Below are positions 4,692 to 6,062 of a stretch of DNA of 6,062 nt, in pieces. The stretch spans positions 1-6,062 of the forward strand of contig JAGWBG010000100.1 in NCBI GenBank assembly GCA_021296015.1, given 5' to 3'. The position numbers and the translations under genes were made by a program. The notes beneath the pieces were generated by a model. The model saw only the letters and a program-made list of their open reading frames with translations, searched no databases and was not told the origin of the DNA. Each line of letters starts with the position of its first letter. Position 1 is the stretch's first letter. The DNA comes from Dehalococcoidia bacterium (GTDB lineage Bacteria; Chloroflexota; Dehalococcoidia; Lucifugimonadales; JAGWBF01).

Positions 4692-5861
4692 CTATCCTCT
4701 CCGCTCGGCGTAAACCTGCCGCGCTCTGTCTATGGCTTGAACTCTTCCCGATACGAGTGTCTCTTGACGCTCAACAGCCCACCGATTGGACGCCATTGTG
4801 CTCAGCGCCGTCCCTTGGAAATGGGGCATTACGTAGCGTGCCAGCAACTCGTAGCTATTGAGTATCTTTTCCCTGGGTGCCCAATCTATGGTCTGTACCA
4901 GGAACCCGCCGAAGCCTCCGCTTTGCGCCTCAAGTCGCTTGATACCCTCGATGCAGTCGTCGGGAGTACCCACAATCCAGGAGGTATTCTCTGTCATGTG
5001 GTCTATAACCTTTTCCAGGGGGCCGTCAAATCCGGCCTTGCGTCCGTTTGTGCCTTCCGTGTAATCCCGAAGGAAGCGTCCGCCCCCTATCCTGGCGTCG
5101 TTCATCGCCTCCTCGCGGCTTTCTGCCAGATGCACCGGGATTACCAGCCGCCAGTCGTGGCGATTCACCACTTGCCCATGCTCCGCTGCGGAATCCTCGG
5201 CGATGGTCCATAGTGCGTTCAGGTCAGAAGGGCCGGACGATGGGTCTCTGGGCACTGTGATAGTCAGGACTGATGCCCCATATTTGCCGGCCAGCGCCAC
5301 TCCGGCCGGAGATTGTACCGAAGCAACCGCGGTGGGCATGTGGGGCTTTTGAAACGGACGGAGATGGACTAAAGCTTCCTTTAGCTCAAACCAGTCACTC
5401 TTGTAGGTGATGGGTTCAGTCTCGGTAAACAACCGGAGGATGATGCCAAGGGCCTCGTCCATTCTTTCCCGTTGAGTGGTGGGGTCAATACCCATCATGT
5501 AAGCGTCGCCGGGCAGAGCGCCGGGTCCGACCCCCAGTATCACCCTGCCGTGGGTCATGTGGTCCAGTTGTGCCATGCGGTTTGCGACCATCAATGGATG
5601 ATGATATGGCAGGCTAATTACTCCTGTGCCAAGCTTGATGCAGCGCGTTCGCTCGGCCGCCGCCGCGATAAACACCTCGGGAGAAGAGATTATTTCCCAT
5701 CCGGCACTATGATGCTCACCTATCCAGGCTTCGTCATAGCCCAGGGCGTCAAGCCACTGGATTAGTTCCAGGTCGCGGTCCAGGGCCAACGTAGGGTTCT
5801 CTCCGGCGCGGTGAAAAGGCCCCAGAAATATCCCGAACTTCATTCGCTCAGGCAAAGTCAT
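4692..5861 (-). CDS. LLM class (luciferase-like) flavin-dependent monooxygenase
   Basis: The 389-residue protein is a bacterial-luciferase-type TIM barrel. It opens M-K-F-G-I-F-L-G-P-F-H, with the family markers W-I-G-E-H-H (E49-H50-H51), L-P-Y-H-H-P-L (Y86-L90), L-D-H-M-T-H-G-R (D100-R106) and G-V-G-P-G (110-114). The C-terminal part has V-G-T-P-D-D-C-I and V-M-P-H-F-Q-G, seen in the limonene-monooxygenase-like branch. These enzymes use FMNH2 supplied by a separate reductase to insert oxygen into organic substrates, or in some cases use F420; no reductase is present in this window. I chose ATG 5861 rather than ATG 5876 because GAGGGGGA (5874-5867) is five bases before it and overlaps the alternative start. 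It is the first gene after a good promoter and probably heads the minus-strand operon. The stop is TAG. The substrate is unknown. Confidence 0.9.
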   Translation of the reverse strand: MTLPERMKFGIFLGPFHRAGENPTLALDRDLELIQWLDALGYDEAWIGEHHSAGWEIISSPEVFIAAAAERTRCIKLGTGVISLPYHHPLMVANRMAQLDHMTHGRVILGVGPGALPGDAYMMGIDPTTQRERMDEALGIILRLFTETEPITYKSDWFELKEALVHLRPFQKPHMPTAVASVQSPAGVALAGKYGASVLTITVPRDPSSGPSDLNALWTIAEDSAAEHGQVVNRHDWRLVIPVHLAESREEAMNDARIGGGRFLRDYTEGTNGRKAGFDGPLEKVIDHMTENTSWIVGTPDDCIEGIKRLEAQSGGFGGFLVQTIDWAPREKILNSYELLARYVMPHFQGTALSTMASNRWAVERQETLVSGRVQAIDRARQVYAERRG

Positions 5862-5866
5862 CACTG

Positions 5867-5874
5867 TCCCCCTC
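5867..5874 (-). promoter_or_regulatory. Ribosome binding site deciding the monooxygenase start
   Basis: GAGGGGGA on the minus strand lies five bases before ATG 5861 and overlaps the upstream in-frame ATG at 5876. That upstream ATG has no comparable site before it, so the shorter 389-residue form is favoured. Confidence 0.65.
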
Positions 5875-5949
5875 ATGTCTTGTCCAACACGACGGCAGTC
5901 AGACGGGTCTAGTCGTAGTACGTGCCTTCATATCGTTGGGCTTTTGGAA

Positions 5950-5978
5950 ATTATAGGTGTCTGGGCAAGTTTAAGCAA
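5950..5978 (-). promoter_or_regulatory. Sigma-70-type promoter for the minus-strand operon
   Basis: On the minus strand a perfect TATAAT (5955-5950) is preceded at exactly 17 bases by TTGCTT (5978-5973), which matches the first three bases of TTGACA. Transcription would start near 5943, giving a leader of about 80 bases before the monooxygenase ATG. The region between the tRNA and the gene is otherwise empty, which supports its use. Confidence 0.65.
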
Positions 5979-6005
5979 CCGCGAGCGGGCAGGGTCGAGA
6001 TGTGC

Positions 6006-6062
6006 TGGTCGGGGCGGGCAGGTTCGAACTGCCGACCTCCTGGTCCCAAACCAGGCGCGCTA
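6006..6062 (-). tRNA. tRNA-Pro (anticodon UGG), 5' end outside the window
   Basis: Read on the minus strand, the 3' part of a tRNA is complete. The anticodon stem CCTGG/CCAGG (6055-6051 and 6043-6039) closes the loop TTTGGGA, giving anticodon TGG at 6048-6046. The variable loop is AGGTC. The T arm is GGCAG-TTCGAAC-CTGCC (6033-6017). The acceptor strand CGCCCCG (6016-6010) is followed by discriminator A and an encoded CCA (6008-6006). The D arm is cut by the window edge after TAGCGC. The acceptor, loop and G-rich anticodon region match tRNA-Pro. Confidence 0.93.

Noticed and set aside
4509..5213. A 234-codon plus-strand open frame
   Set aside because: It lies opposite the monooxygenase gene, has no recognisable motif, and the minus-strand frame is fully homologous to the LLM family over this interval.
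5889..5916. ACGAC/GTCGT inverted repeat in the monooxygenase leader as a riboswitch or operator
   Set aside because: The five-base arms are separated by an irregular 18-base interior with several competing pairings; no known riboswitch motif is seen.
1..6062. CRISPR array, insertion sequence or integrated element
   Set aside because: No regularly spaced repeats, transposase or integrase motifs are present. A tRNA edge can serve as an integration site, but no duplicated tRNA end was seen in this window.

Overview
The window looks like a piece of a bacterial chromosome from an uncultured or environmental lineage, of moderately high GC (about the mid-50s percent by eye). The stand-alone RAM protein, the long LLM flavin monooxygenase and the VOC/hydrolase content resemble what I remember from Chloroflexota (Dehalococcoidia/SAR202-like). 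That placement is an impression without a search, so treat it as low confidence. Five of eight genes end in TAG, two in TAA and one in TGA.

Layout. Left part, plus strand: a 5'-truncated two-domain cysteine-rich (CCG/HdrB-like) Fe-S protein (2-928), then a small Rdx/SelW-like protein (954-1232), then a VOC-family protein (1246-1677). They are spaced 25 and 13 bases apart, each internal start has a good ribosome binding site, and they read as one operon whose promoter lies outside the window. A strong inverted repeat at 1714-1740 sits where this operon meets the opposing one. Right part, minus strand, read right to left: a partial tRNA-Pro(UGG) at the window edge (6062-6006), a TTGCTT-N17-TATAAT promoter (5978-5950), an LLM flavin-dependent monooxygenase (5861-4692), a stand-alone Lrp/AsnC ligand-binding (RAM) protein (4494-4258), an unrecognised 203-residue protein (4181-3570), nudC (3514-2570) and an alpha/beta hydrolase (2544-1723). 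No gene-free stretch exceeds about 200 bases.

The most notable feature is the small gene at 954-1232. A normal ORF call gives only a 66-residue fragment starting at 1032. The true start is at 954, directly after GGGAGGTG, and the reading frame runs through an in-frame TGA at 1005-1007. The product reads Y-C-H-H-U-G-H-A-L-R-A, the CxxU redox motif of the Rdx (SelW/SelT/SelH) family, so the TGA is almost certainly selenocysteine. A small hairpin with a G-containing loop lies 22 bases after the TGA, where a bacterial SECIS element belongs.

The second notable feature is nudC. It has an in-frame TAG (3205-3203) between its N-terminal domain and its zinc ribbon/Nudix half, with the same frame continuing and homologous on both sides. 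A perfect 9-bp (11-bp with a G-U pair) hairpin starts 34 bases after the TAG. The simple explanations are a nonsense mutation or a sequence error; programmed readthrough is possible but unsupported because TAG is the ordinary stop of the neighbouring genes.

Functionally the left operon combines thiol/selenol redox chemistry with an Fe-S protein of the heterodisulfide-reductase type. The right operon combines flavin monooxygenation, hydrolysis, NAD(H) turnover and a small-molecule sensor, which fits catabolism of an organic substrate that cannot be named from sequence alone.
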